Assembly: GCF_026914265.1 (NCBI RefSeq) | Contig: NC_069124.1 | Location: 22,072,592 to 22,136,591 of the forward strand | Length of the DNA stretch: 64,000 bases | Reading direction: 5' to 3' | DNA from: Mya arenaria | Taxonomy: Eukaryota > Mollusca > Bivalvia > Myida > Myidae | Part shown: one piece after another, positions 1-13,800 of the stretch | Numbering within the stretch: position 1 is the first letter of the stretch | Layout of the letters: each line of letters starts with the position of its first letter | Notes under the pieces: model-generated | What the model was told of the DNA's origin: nothing | Databases searched by the model: none | The model's input: the letters and a program-made list of their open reading frames with translations, nothing else | Position numbers and translations under genes: made by a program

Positions 1-828
1 GTATAATTGTATTCAAACACGGTAATGGATCTACAAAATTTTACTTGAAGGGCTCTGAGAATAAGATTAATAACATTAGTTTAAACAATACTTATTTCCA
101 TATAACATTAACAATTAATTCAGTTCGACAAATTTCGAGCAAAATCAAAATTAAAAAAGACGAAATATGTTATGCATTAAAATAAAAGCATGTAAATTTT
201 ACACAAAACAATAGTGTAGATATAATTGAGAAGACAGCCTAAAGGGTTATGCTATATCTCCCTTCTGTAAGACACTCATGCGACTAATGCTTTTGCGATG
301 GTTTCAGTGATTCGAATGAATAAAATCTTGTAGCTATAGAGTGTATACACTGGTATGTTAAATCAAGTTGTTTTATTCTGTTTTTATTTTAATCAATGTG
401 TTAGAATGATAAAAGGATAGAGGAGGAAGATAAGGAGGGCAGAATGCGGGGAAGTATTATACACGAACAATTTCCTACTTCAAAAAAAAGGTATAATTCC
501 CTTAACATATTGTTTTAACATGTACGAGTTATATCTGAAAGGTAGAATAAATTATTTCTTCAGCTCCTATTCTCTTATTTATTATAAATTACAGTATGTA
601 TATATTAGTACGTTATATAAAAATCAGTCAATTATTTCATTTGTTATGTTCAAGCTTGTATATATACCGGCGCAGTTTTCTAACAATTACCTTAAAAAAT
701 TCGTAACTTAAAAAACCGACAAAATGGTTAAAGTTAGCAATTGCCGTGTCTGTTAAACAAATATTGCTCAAGTAGAAATTCAATAAAATCATTACCATCC
801 ATCTGCATCGCATCCGTATCCCTACCGT
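1..828. other. AT-rich intergenic DNA, no gene seen
   Basis: I see no exon-like open frame, RNA gene or clear repeat here. The short open frames at 520-711 (+) and 637-834 (-) have no recognisable motif, and the second runs into the SINE that follows. Confidence 0.5.
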
Positions 829-1105
829 GTCCACCGGGTTAGCTCAATCGGTAGAGCGTTGGACTGTGAATCGGACAACACGGGCTCGATTCACGGGTGG
901 ACCAGGTCACTTCTCTTGTGATTGGTTATAAAATTCTTTCTACCAACATTCGCACTGTATCACTACCCCTGGCATGTACAGAAGTTGTCAGTTCCTTGCA
1001 GAGGTGAAAGCACCTAGTACTGATTAACCGCAAGCTACTCCAGGATAGGTGTGCGGTGGTTGAACTGTCACTCTAGGACTCTTCAATGTTCTCACGCCGG
1101 GACCC
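829..1105 (+). repeat. tRNA-His-derived SINE
   Basis: Bases 829-902 fold like a tRNA: acceptor arms GTCCACC/GGTGGAC pair over 7 bp, the A box GGTTAGCTCAATCGGTAGAGC-like segment is at 837-857, and the anticodon loop CTGTGAA would carry GTG (His). The anticodon stem and the T arm are imperfect, so this is a SINE head and not a working tRNA gene. The body to about 1,105 (with CAGAGGTGAAAGCACC and a GGTTGAACTGTC segment) resembles the conserved central domain of tRNA-derived SINEs common in molluscs. The exact family and the 3' end are uncertain. Confidence 0.72.
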
Positions 1106-1689
1106 GTCTATGTGTTTGCAAATAAGAGATTCAACCTTGACTAAATTTCGTAGCCAATGATGGCTAGCTTGTTATGATTACCTGAACCACAATAACATTT
1201 ATTTGCCTGAACATATACCAAGCGCATTCATGTTTTAGAGTATCAAACCCATATATAATAGATACAGTAATAGTTCAACTGCAATTATAAATGTTAGAAT
1301 CTACCAATGTTTAGCCCGCAGCCTGGGAATATAAATACGGGTATTTTGACGGATATGACAATTACCTTGCCGATTAGTTTTATTTGATTGCTGGCACATT
1401 TCCAGTGTCACAGATTAAGGAAAACCTCCTGCCGCTCCTGGGACAACGTTCAAACTGTTGAACTTGTTGAGAAATATCAAATTGGCGTGATCGTTATGTG
1501 CTTCTTGAAATGCGGGCAAAACATTGATGATTGTGTAAACAAGCCTAATACCAATCATTTACAGCTAGTTGGGCTTGAAGATTCCATATGTTGACTTGCT
1601 TACAGGCTGTATAAATAATAAGTTAACGGAATGTGTTTCTGTCTCTTATGTCTCCGAAACTTGTTTAATACACACTGTGTGCATTATTT
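1106..1689. other. unrecognised intergenic stretch
   Basis: Slightly less AT-rich than its surroundings. A 68-codon open frame at 1,388-1,594 (+) includes a cysteine-containing peptide I do not recognise; it has no convincing splice sites or domain motif. It lies just outside the left edge of the duplicated segment, so no second copy exists in the window to test conservation. Confidence 0.35.
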
Positions 1690-4600
1690 ATTAATCGTTT
1701 GGAATACTTGTAATTTACAGTCATAATTTCATATTGTTTTATGGTAAATCTTTAGCGCTGGCATTCAACTTGTTGTAATGAAGTTTGATTGTTTTATAGG
1801 GTCAGACCTTTGGAGATGTTTTTAAAAAAATCCTTTAAAAAGTGAATGATATGTGTGAACGTCCCTTTATGAAGTATTAAATCACAAAAAACACACAATT
1901 AATTCAATATTAATACAATATGAGATAAAACAAGCAATAAGAGTCCTTGAATTAATGTTTATTTCGTTTTTCTTTCCATACGGAAGCTGTGATCAAATTG
2001 ATGTTAAAAGGCACGCTTGATAACCTGTATTTGGCGCTCATATTCATTGTTAGAATTTAAGTCGCGGGACGGTCGTCTAATATTTTCATTCCCGACATAT
2101 ATAGTTGTAGTCAAACGAATAGCATGTTAGCAAACAGTAGTGTATTGACTAATTCATTAAAATTTAATCAAGTGTCAACTGGAATACCGACATTGAAAAA
2201 CGGCATTTATCATTCATGTTTTGTTCTGTTAGCTGATATGAAACTATGATGTTATCGTACCGATTCAATGTGTGTGTAAATATTCATGATTTAGCCGTCT
2301 TGTGTATGTTATAATGAAGACTTACGCATTTGTGTACCCTATATAAAGGTTATCGTATTATGTCTACTTATCAATTTATGAAACAACACCTGTCTATTTT
2401 CTACAAAATAGACATTTTATAGAAATATGATTCCTTTAACATAACCGTCTCCGTTTCGACTATACACAAACAGCCCATTGGTATAAATACAGCCTGTATT
2501 TTAGTTAAGCATCTGAGAACAACCGGCTGTGAAATACATGTTACACACATATAATAATCTTACGATTAAAGTGTATACTTTGTTGCATATAGAAAACATT
2601 GCAAACCTTGAACCAAAATGAAAGTTTGGAAATTTATGAACTTTCCTCGTCGAGGTCCCAACCCTGAATCACTTTCGCGCGGAATTTACCGCCAAAATTC
2701 TACTACACGCACGAGTTACCCCGACACCTGTCGGTGACTCAACTACAAGGAAGATTAATTTTCCTCTAATCCGCTGACTCAAACTAGGAAAATGCAATCA
2801 CGTTGAAAAGTACAAAAACCTATATGGATGCCAATTGAACAATGGATGGCATCACAGGCAAGTTTACCGTGAGATAGTAGTAATATAATGTTAGTCAGAA
2901 GGAGGTTATTTTAATTGATTAACCACGCACTTGCTTGTGAGGATATATTAATTGAATCCTAAATCATTGGATTAAAACGCTGGTAAGCGATAAGATATCT
3001 TAGGTAAATAATTTGAAGATAAAAAGTTATCGTACACTTTACACATGTAGGGCACCTCAGTATGATAAATATATAATTCTTGTACATAAAGCAGCAAGAT
3101 ATTTCTTAATCATTGTAAGTACTCGAAAATACCAACTTTTAGCAGAAATATTGTAATACTTCCTGGTTCATTTTCCTTAATTTTCAGTTAATTTAATCGC
3201 TTTTCGAACATTTTGACAATGATTTTAAGTAAGTTTATTTCAATTAAGCAAAATTTTCTTTTAATTTAACCCTTCTTTTGGCGGACGAGCAGTTAGCGTC
3301 TTAATGTATATATATATTCAGAATAACGGGTACTTATGAGAAAAAGCCGTTGATATCGATATTTGAATCGGTCACGTTCTGCAATGGATATTACACTGGG
3401 AAAATATTGATTAAAGATTCTATAAATGGCAGTGAAAAATATCATTTTCATGTCACTGATCAATCTTTAAAAACAATCGGAAAGCATATAAACTTGAATG
3501 TTTTAAGTAGATGTTTGTTAGTTGCGAAAAGTGTATTTTTTATTTGTTTTTTTATATTCGCTTGCGATATTTTTTGTTTGTCAAAAGTTCAAAGGAACAA
3601 AAAATAAATGATGTTGCTTGAGCCATTCAGGTCATGACTAGTGAAACTCCCTCAGGTGAAACAGTACATGCATTAAGTTACAAAAACTAATACCGAAATG
3701 ACATCTTCAGCGGCTACAACTTGAGTAATCCGTCCTACGGAACTTACACAGTATGTACAGTACTGCTACCTGATGGAGTTTCACTAGTCAAACTAATTTA
3801 CATTTTGAAATACTCAATACATGACTCAAAACGGTTAAAACCTTGAATGTCATATCAATTGATCGAGAGCGTTCATTGTGGTACTTTCGGGGTTTTAAAG
3901 TTAAAGGTAAACCTGGTTTTTAAGATACCCTCAATGCTGCTTACTTAAACGTTTACTTTGGAATTTGATATAAATTAAAGAAGAAAAGACTCGAATGTAT
4001 TTTTTTTAATACGTGTTCATGTAAACCATCTATACAATTCAATATTATAAAGCGTTAAATCTATACATGCAGTTACAAACAACCAACTATTGTTAGCTAT
4101 AAGGATACTCCATCCAAATGGCATTAACTTTTCTGATTCGTTTTCGTACTTTTTCCCTTTGTTTATTATCAAAACATCTTTCAACTCCTGCTGGAAACAC
4201 ATTTTAATGAAATTCAGTTAAAACACATAATGCATTTTTTTTTTTTTTAGAAGGCTCACTACCTTCGCTAACTCTGTCCTTTTAAAACATCAAGATGTTT
4301 GATTAAGTGTTAACTTATTTATACATTTTAACTTTTGCTCAAGCCATAAATGTTTTAGAAAAGATCTGAAAAGAACGATATTTTTAAAGACATCATTATA
4401 TTGCATTAACATTCAGTTATTGATCAAAGTAAGCCATTTAGATTGAAATTCTATAAAAATAAGATTATTGTGATAATTGTGATGGATTTAACGAGGTGAA
4501 AAAAGGGTTTTTTGAAAAATGATAGGGAAATATTCATTGTAAATATTATACGGGCTATTCTTTTAAGCAACTTGGAACGAATTTATTTTTGTGCTTTTTT

Positions 4601-4888
4601 TCTTATATGAAGTAAGGTTTATAACACATACATAAACATAAGGGATACCGTTTACCACCTAATATAGTCATATTTTGAAAAATAAAATAAATGATATTTT
4701 GATTTAAAGAACTGAAACCAATATTTGCCATTGAATACTTAATGGAGTTCCCATGAACAAAAAAACTGATGAATCGATAAACAAACTACATTAGAGTCAC
4801 GATCAAAAATATATCTTATTATGCCATTTTAACCTGTGTAAGTTTATTTCATAGTTTAACAATCATACTAGTGAATCACAGATTAAAC
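1690..4888. other. 5' flank of paracaspase copy A
   Basis: No exon seen. Homologous, in patches, to 24,806-28,791 upstream of copy B: for example ACACATGTAGGGCACCTCAG at 3,040 and 25,757, and AAGCAACTTGG at 4,566 and 28,480. Promoter and any 5' non-coding exon must lie here but cannot be placed by eye. The open frames at 3,350-3,607 (+) and 4,017-4,202 (-) are not kept in the second copy and are unlikely to be coding. Confidence 0.5.
3635..3790. repeat. 156-bp segment with 23-bp inverted ends
   Basis: TGACTAGTGAAACTCC starts both ends in opposite orientation (3,635-3,657 and 3,768-3,790; 22 of 23 bases match). The centre is loosely similar to unit 2 near 26,510-26,580, but the inverted ends are not seen there. 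It is either a small foldback element or ends lost from unit 2. Confidence 0.55.
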
Positions 4889-7800
4889 ATGGATGCGAGT
4901 GTCAGTGATCTTCCGGGAAGTGTTTGGATTAAAGTCATAGAAGTGTTGGACACGAATCCTGCACGAAGGAACTGGAGAGCCTTAATTGGAACATTGAAAA
5001 CATCCAACATGATAAATCAGAGATACAAAATCACGTAAGTTGATGCTATGGAATATATATGATTAAACAACATGTTTTAGTATTTCAATTTATTACTATT
5101 TTAATACATATATTTCTCACAATCTGTAGAGTTGCCATTGCTTATACATTTCAAAAAGACACACACAATACACAGAAAGAACTAACTGTAGTGCATGCTG
5201 TTCTGCCAGTAGTGGGAACTTCATTTTTAGTTACATGAATATCATCAATACAAGAGTTAAATAAAAAGTCAATCAAAGTTCAAACAGCTGATCTTGAGTA
5301 TAATAATCAAGTGATGCGATTGATTTATGATGAGCAATATTTACGAGGATCATTAAAGAAATATACGTAGAATTTCTTATCATGATTTTGACGTATAATG
5401 TTTGGTTATTGTTTTAAAGAACAAATAGACGAAGTGTAATGATTCTTTAGTGTTTGGATAATAATGTTAAATAGTACAGTGTTAAGATGTTGAACACGGA
5501 ATAAAATGACGATGTTCAAGTGATTTAACATATAAATGTATGCGTAGCAAGTTACCAAACTTGTATTATTGATAAAATGTAAGAACAATACACAAATCCG
5601 AACTAGACTGTAAAAACAAGCTGTACTATTGATATACCTTTGCTATATTGCGGTTACATTGTTAATAATACAATAATTATCCTGTTTAGAGGTACGAGGA
5701 AAAGACCCAAACGACAATGAAATACTGTTACTCAATAGTCATGATTTTCACACCCGTTCAAACATATAACTACATCAAGCACAATCAACGTGTCTAATAG
5801 AACCGACGCATTAAGAGAAGATTCAAGTGATATGAATGAAAATAATTATCACCTCTATTAAAAAGAGTATATACAGTGTCCAGGTAACTTTTAAATGACC
5901 TTCGTATATACATATATATGCGTGTTTATTTGACAGTTATACATAACCATAATTTATCAATCATATTACTTTAAAATTCTAGCCCTCAGCAAGTCGAGCT
6001 CTGGGCTCAAGGGATCGGAAGAGAGAGTGCAGCAGGGAATCTGATTACAGAGTTGGGCTCACAAGGCATGACCGTCGGGGATCTGACAGCTCTGCTGGAA
6101 GAGACAGGCATCGATACGTATCTGCTGGGCCTCTCTAGTTATGGTTAGTGGTCAACATTATATTTTAACCAATGAGACAGCAAATTTCGTCGTCTGCATA
6201 AGTATCGTTCAAAATATTTAATCTTGGCCATAACTAAACATATTTTCAAGATATTCATGACTCTAATGATACATGTCTCTTTATATACCGAAGAAATATT
6301 CCATAGTTGGAATTCGCTTTCGACACCCCTTGTTAAGTTCGTTCCTGAAGTTTAAATGCTTAGTTTGTAGGTAAATAAAGTCATATTTCCAATCTATTTA
6401 TAGATTTTTCCTGTTTATATGTGCGCTTTTTAATGAACAGATATGGACCAGAATGTATGAAGAAGTCACCACACTGTTGATATTTTACTTTATAACACTT
6501 TTCAGAGGAAATAAAGATCACACATAGCCCAGGGAGAGAAATGGATATGAATAAGGGAGATACCCTGGTGTTGGATATAGCGGCCACGGGAAAACCACAC
6601 CCATGTTTTCAGTGGTTCTTTTGTCCAGATGGACAAAAGGAGTTTAATAAAATGAAGGGATGTACCGATAGAACGCTCACAATAATCAATCTCACGTAAG
6701 AATATGCACATTTATTCCTTTCATGTCAGTAAATAATAGCATGTTAAAATAAAAATTAAGGTAACTGGATACATAAACAAGTTGTTCTAAGGAGAAGAGG
6801 AAAATAAATTTTTTATAAAAAGGTTTTGTAAAATAGATTTCGAGGATTTATTAATAAATCGCTTAATTAATCTTTAAGATTATCGCGTTTTGGGTGATAC
6901 ACAACTCATTAAAATGTCCGTTTTTTTTGTCGAGCCTGTGTGCGAAGAGCAAGACATATTTATCACAATGGCGGTCCATGCTAATGCATGCGTACGTCGG
7001 TCTGTCCGTCCGGACTATACCGTGTCCTTGTAGCTTTTTGGCCATGCATTATAGGATTTTCAAGAACTTTCACCATGATGAGATGGTATGTTGCGCATAT
7101 GTCCCAGGTCTGTACCTCAAAGTTCAAGGTCACGCCAAGAGGTTAAAAGCTGAAATGATCCTTAATGTTTCTTTACCATACAGTATTGGATTTTCAAAGC
7201 ATGGCCATGAATGTTCACACTTATGAGGGGGTGTGTAGCTCAAAAGACACAGATCTGCATCAATGATGCATTAAAAAATCAAAACACTTTGCATGAAGGT
7301 TCTAAATGATTTAATGGTGTGTTACCCATATGTCAAGATGAAGCTTAGGGGGTCAAAGGTTGAATTTATCATTGTCCATGCTGTATCTTTACCATACACT
7401 ATAGGGTTTTCAAAACACTTGCCGTAAAGGTTTAACATGATATTGCGGTGTATGTATATCAACGATCAAGGTCACGATTAGAGGTGAAAGGTTAAATTAT
7501 TTCTGTTGAAATGACTGTACACTGTCCTGGCCTGAATTTAACCAAACGTTGTATGGCATCCTATGAATCTAACATGAATGTTCATCAAGATAATGTGGTG
7601 TGACGCACATATTACCCGCATCTGTATCTAAAAGTTTGTGGTCACTCTTAGATGGCAAAGGTTGAAGTATCTTGCCGGTCTGTATATGGACCATGCATTA
7701 TATGATTTACAAAAACTTCCCACCGAGGTTCAACATGAGGAAGAGTGTCGTAGGTTCCATGTATGTGCGTCAATGTGTCCTTCCGTTTGTTCGGACTGAA

Positions 7801-10800
7801 CACTTCCGGGCCGTATCTTTACTACGCAGTAATAATTATATGTACATTGTTTAACTCTATGTCATTCTGTGTTGCAATTGCATTTAAGAGAATAATGTCT
7901 GTGTCCAAGGCTTTTTAACCGGCTCGACATCTTGATTGATTACTAAGTATCCAGATACCTTAATGTTTAAACATACACTCAATACAAGTATGCATGATAA
8001 ATTACCTTGAAGCAATGGTTTTGTTCGGATATAAGTTTAACATTTATATTTGCAAAACATAAATGTTAAGTACTACCTTGGCACTTATTAAACGAGCTTT
8101 GGTTTGTACAATGAAAGTAGTTATAATTTGTACGAATGTAGCATTAATCTATTTTCATAAAAGATGGAAGAGGAAAGAACGTGTAGAATGCCTTTTAGTC
8201 CGGTATAACAGAATTTACTGATTTAGTGTAACTTTAAATTTGAGAAAGCCCCATAAACATAACATTAATTGCTTCATTATTCCTCTTTAACAGTTCTGCT
8301 AATGCTGGTAGTTATTCATGCCAGATCCACAACTGTTCCGATCCCCAGGAGACAAAGATTACCGAAATATCCCACGTGTCTATCACGCCAAAACAGAACT
8401 CCGCCTCTGATCGGCTTAACCCGCCAGGTACTGAGAACCTTGCAAAGATGCCTCATAATCTAACACCAAGTAGGTCTTGTTTTATGTTTTGCCTTGTTTT
8501 ATAATGATTCACGAAAGAAGTAGTATATGCGGTAGACCTTTATGTGGTACTTTAATCCGAGTGAATGCATTAATGTTTGTAATCACTTTGATAATTAAGT
8601 TCGTCAGTGGTAAACTGTTATTAATTAAAACGTGTTAACAAAGTAAATGAATTGTATATATGTACTGCCCTTGTTCACAAATGAATGGTGTTACTAGAAT
8701 AATAGATAGTTGATAAGCAAAGCAAGGTTCAGGTGTACAGTTCCTTCGAATATTTAGAACTTTAAGCATTGTTAACTTTTATGCAATACAGTACTTATGT
8801 GAAAAAACTACAGAACAAGCTCAGTAGCCAAACGATTAAACATAAATCCCGTTTAATCGCACAGGGTAAACGCCAAAGACATAGAACATAAAAACAAAAA
8901 ATCACAAACAAGAAACATGGAACAACAGCACAAAACTCCCAAAACAACTCACTACATATGCAAAAATTTGGTCTGTAAAGTGTAAATTGAATTGAGGTTT
9001 ATATTGTTTGTGTGCACAACCTTACTCTTATCCTAACAATCCCGAATAAGTAAAATCGTAAATGGTTAATCTTATCAAGGGATGAATTAACTTGAGTAAA
9101 CGTAAGAATAAAACGAATAGTAATAAAACTTATAGATGAACCACAAATTCTTCTAAATTATACAAACACGATTAAACAGCCGCTGACTCGGCCTTAGTTT
9201 AGTCAAAGTTATGCCCTAATTAACTAGTTAACATAACACACAGCAATACTTAGTTTAATATTTTGTGTAGACACTTACATATGTAGTTATGAAACAAACA
9301 TGACTCTTCTTCTGCATAGTGTATGCATTATATCACGGTGGTATTTGATCGTGAGATAATTCATCTAAGTAACACTAGACAAATGCCCCTTTTGCCTTAA
9401 ATTACAGTTGACCAACATACTGTTCGGGTAAACTTAAATACAGTTGGACCTAATACTCTTAAAGTATAATAATCAGACTGAGTTCTCGCATTCATACCAC
9501 GTTTGACATAAGGATGAGTTGTGTCAGATTCGGTATAACTTTAACGGGAGTTTCAATCAGGGCACACACCCAATTCTATGGAATTCTAGTAAATATTTTT
9601 AGATATTACCCGTAAAGTAATATATATTGTTGTGTGTCATACGATATGTAAACAAACATTATATATTTCATACATGTATACCTCTTTTTATAAAAAATAG
9701 CCCAGTTTTATGACGTCAACGATCCGTTAAATAATAATGGCAGCTCCGGACCTGTTCAAAAATTATTTTATTGAGCTTTGACGTAACAAAACTGGTGAGT
9801 GCGTCTTTGTTATTTACATAACGGGTAAAAGTTGTCGGAAGTAAACATTATTTACGTTGTTATATAAAATACATCAAAAGTGCTTATAAAATTGAATTGT
9901 AATAAAAAATGGTTGGTATATGATATGAAATATAATACATCACTTCGGGCCATATGGCATGATAAGCATCAGTCAGCTAGCCATTGGAGGTGAATGTACC
10001 TCGACACATACCTGGTCCTTATTATGTCCCCCAGTGGTGTGACCTATTCCCTGGTTAACTATTATATTACCTTTGCTTCTTAGCGAGGCTTCCAGCTCAC
10101 TTAGGTAAACGTCTTTTATCAGGATGGAGGTATATTATGTTTCTGTTAAATGCTACGTTAAATGCCTTTTCAAGCTCAGGTCAATGCATGCTTTTTTTGT
10201 TTTAGCGCCTATTCGTCACACTGGGCAAGAGCATGGTAAGATTATTTTTATGATTATTCTTAATGTTTTTAATGAAAAGAACTCCCGATTATGGGAACTT
10301 TTTATTTCCTTGGTCACATAACATTCCAGTAAAAAGCCACTCTAATCATTGAATTATTGATAAACATTAAGGAAAACGCTTTCGCACTGGTAATTGGATT
10401 GCTTTGATAAATTATATATTTACAAGTAATATGGGCATAGAAAACAGTTTTTACGTTGATGTGTTACTCCTAATATAATGATCTAGTAATGTTAAATTTA
10501 CATATATGCTATATTTATATGAACACCTGATATTTGACCATGCAATGCTCATAGATGATATATTAACAAACAACGGTCCTAGATTCTATAATATACACTC
10601 ATATGGGATATTTGATCATAGATGATATATTAACATGCAACACCCTAAAAACAAAACAAAAAAAATAAAAAACATGCAACACCCATAGACAATCTAGTTG
10701 CGTGTAACACATAGATGATCTAGTAGCATGTAACACCCACATAGATGATCAAGTATCATGCAACATAGATGATAAAATAATATGTGACATTTATATAGAT

Positions 10801-13800
10801 AACTTGGTTCACGTAACAATCACATATTAGATCTATCAATATTTGATACCTACATATATATTTTCATATATGGGTATTTTAATTAACGAACTTATATAAC
10901 AACGTAGATGATCTTTTTAACGTACATTTAATGTTATATTAACATGTACCATTTACATTGTTGATCTATAACATGTCAAACCTGAGCATTTGACGTATTA
11001 TAAGGTTCTTTGGATTTTAACATTACTCCGTTATCAATCGGGTTTCAATTTCGCTGATCATATAAGTAAACTTAGAACGGTAATATTTTGATATTCCTAG
11101 CAAACTTCGTTCAATAACAAATGTCTTTAATTTCTTTTAATTCTTTGGCTTTCATTCTAAATATTCAAATACTTATACCAATGTGTGTCCTTGTATGTTT
11201 CTTTTATGGCTATGGTGCTGTATTTCTATCAATGTTTACACAATTTATGGTATACTGTTATTTGTAAATACGGATGTGCATGTTTCAGAAATAAGGGTAA
11301 TTTCTCATCCAACATCAAAGGAGCTCGAGTTTGGTGATAGTACCTTGTTTATGGTGGAGGCTCGATGTAGTTTGCCCCTCCGATACCAGTGGATCAAGGA
11401 CGGAAAGGAAATTAAAGGTCAAGCATAAATATATATATAATATATAATTATATGCTTGTAATAAATTTCATATTTGTAATATATTTATACTGATATACTG
11501 TCAAAGCTTGACATATCAGGGCTAGGCCCAAATTTCTCAAATCATCTTTAGCATGCAAGGATTTTAGCCAAATTTCTTGCTCATATTTTATTTAACATAC
11601 AAAAATAGCTTTGGCGTTATTGTTCTTTTTTATTTAAATAGTCTCAGAATTATTTCAAAAGAAAAATATTGTTTAAGGTACATCGACTTTATTGAATAAT
11701 TGGCGCTTAGTGAGCATTTGATGCCCATGCTTATTTGCCTTTTGAAAATATAGATATACAATCAGCTAAACGATTATCGTAATATTATAATGGTGCAGTG
11801 TTTAAAATGGAGAGTTAAAGGAAGGAAATATAAATCTTACATTAACATTAAAAATAATATTTCATGAAAGGATTTTCATAAAACTGTAAGTAATATCACA
11901 AAGTAAGACGTGTAAATAAATATTTATTATTAATATAATACTGTGTATTTGTATTCTTCACTACAGGTGCAATTGGCTTTAAGTACGAGATCGACAACAT
12001 ACAAGACGCGAGTTACAAAGGCGTTTACCAGTGTGAGGTCAAGGCCATGAACATGACGGTAGACGGGCGGGAAATTCAGAGCAGTCGCGTGTTAACAAAC
12101 CCCGCCTTGTTGGATCTTCATACACAATCTGCCAATCTATATAAACGTTAGTAGTTTGTGAACCTCCGCTGTATCTAAAATAAAACTGAATTCACTTATT
12201 GACCAATATTGACCTCATTCGGAACTCGTGGCTATTTTTATCAAAATCAACCTTGGATTCACTTAAACGGCTTACATACTCATAAATCGGTATGTTTAAG
12301 TCCGCTTCAAGAAGATCGCGTAGTAATTTAGCAGTTAGACCTAATGACTTACTGACTTAAATCTTAGGAATCTTAATTATGTTTACAATAATGCACTTCA
12401 CTGTCAATCAATTTAAACTTAGATCAATAAATACAAGTTAAAACACTACATTTAATTAATTGTATTATTCGAACATTAACGAACTACTTCAACTGAGGTA
12501 CCGGCATAAATCTGAGGTTGTTTTCGATTCAAATGGCCGAGGAGCTCCGAATGTATTGAGCTTAAAGGGATATGTAACTTAACAAAGTTTATTATTCAAT
12601 CAGATCATTGGCATGCATGTAAAAAAACTTTTGGAAACGTATTGAATAAATAGATGGTATTCAAAGCTTGAAGGCAAACTGAACCTCAATTACTTTGGTT
12701 TGATTATTTCATTTTATTTTTCCAGCACATGACAAAGTGGCTCTACTGATCGGAAACTCTGATTACCTATCCGAAAATTCGTTAAAAGCCCCTCCCAATG
12801 ACATTCGGGAAATGGCTGACAGCCTCGTTTCAATTAACTTCAAAGTCGTTATGTTACTGAACTTAACCAAGCCAGAGTTTGAAAATGCTGTCATAGAGTT
12901 TTGTAAATTGATCGACAAAAACGTGTATGTAGTCTTCTACTTTTGTGGACATGGTTTCGAGGAAAGAGGAGTTTCTTATTTAATACCAACCGATGCGCCG
13001 TCAATGTCATCGCCAGGGGAGTGTGTGAATACAAGTCTTATCTTGCACAACTTCCAGAAAAAGAACCCGGCTCTGGTGTTCCTGGTACTGGATACTTGCA
13101 GAATATCGTAAGTTTACACACGTTTGTATTTGTTTTATTGGCTCAATATTAATACAAGCCACTTGTATGATAGTTTTTAAATGAACAAATACAGAAACAA
13201 GCTTACTAGCCAAACGATTGAACATAAACCCCGTTTAATGGCACATGGTAAACGCCAAAGACATAGAACACAAAAACATAAAATCACAAACAAAAAACAT
13301 GTAACAACAGCATTAAACTCCATAAACAGCACAGTGCATATATACTATATAAAAAAACTAGGTAAGTTTATCAAATTTTGTTAGGTAAGGCCTTGGAATG
13401 GAAACCATATGGATGATCTATGCATTTACAACGTTGACACTGATCTGACTAGATACGAAAAAGTACACACACGGCATACACAAGTACAAAGACCACAATC
13501 AGACCACAGACACATTTAAATAGTTTAACCGATAAATGCTGGGATTTCCGCTTCAAAACAGTCAATGAAACTCGAGTTATTTGAAACACGACACTACTGG
13601 AGGCCTAATCTAGTTTATATAGCCATAACCTAACACTTGCCATAATTCAAATTAGGGCCTGGTATATCTCATAAAAACTTGGCTTACAGCAAAATGTTTT
13701 TCTCATTTATTTCTATTCTATAGCTATATATAGTTACTTCCATACTTAAGGGGATGATTATCTTATGTGTATGTTTATCTTTTTGTCATTCAGGGGCAAA

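Noticed and set aside
829-902. tRNA-His gene
   Set aside because: Acceptor arms pair, but the anticodon stem and T arm do not pair properly, and the sequence continues into a SINE body.
1388-1594. 68-codon gene
   Set aside because: No known motif, no second copy to show conservation, no supporting splice or start context. Left as unrecognised.
6894-7226. 110-codon open frame in intron 3 of copy A
   Set aside because: Lies wholly in a dispersed repeat missing from copy B.
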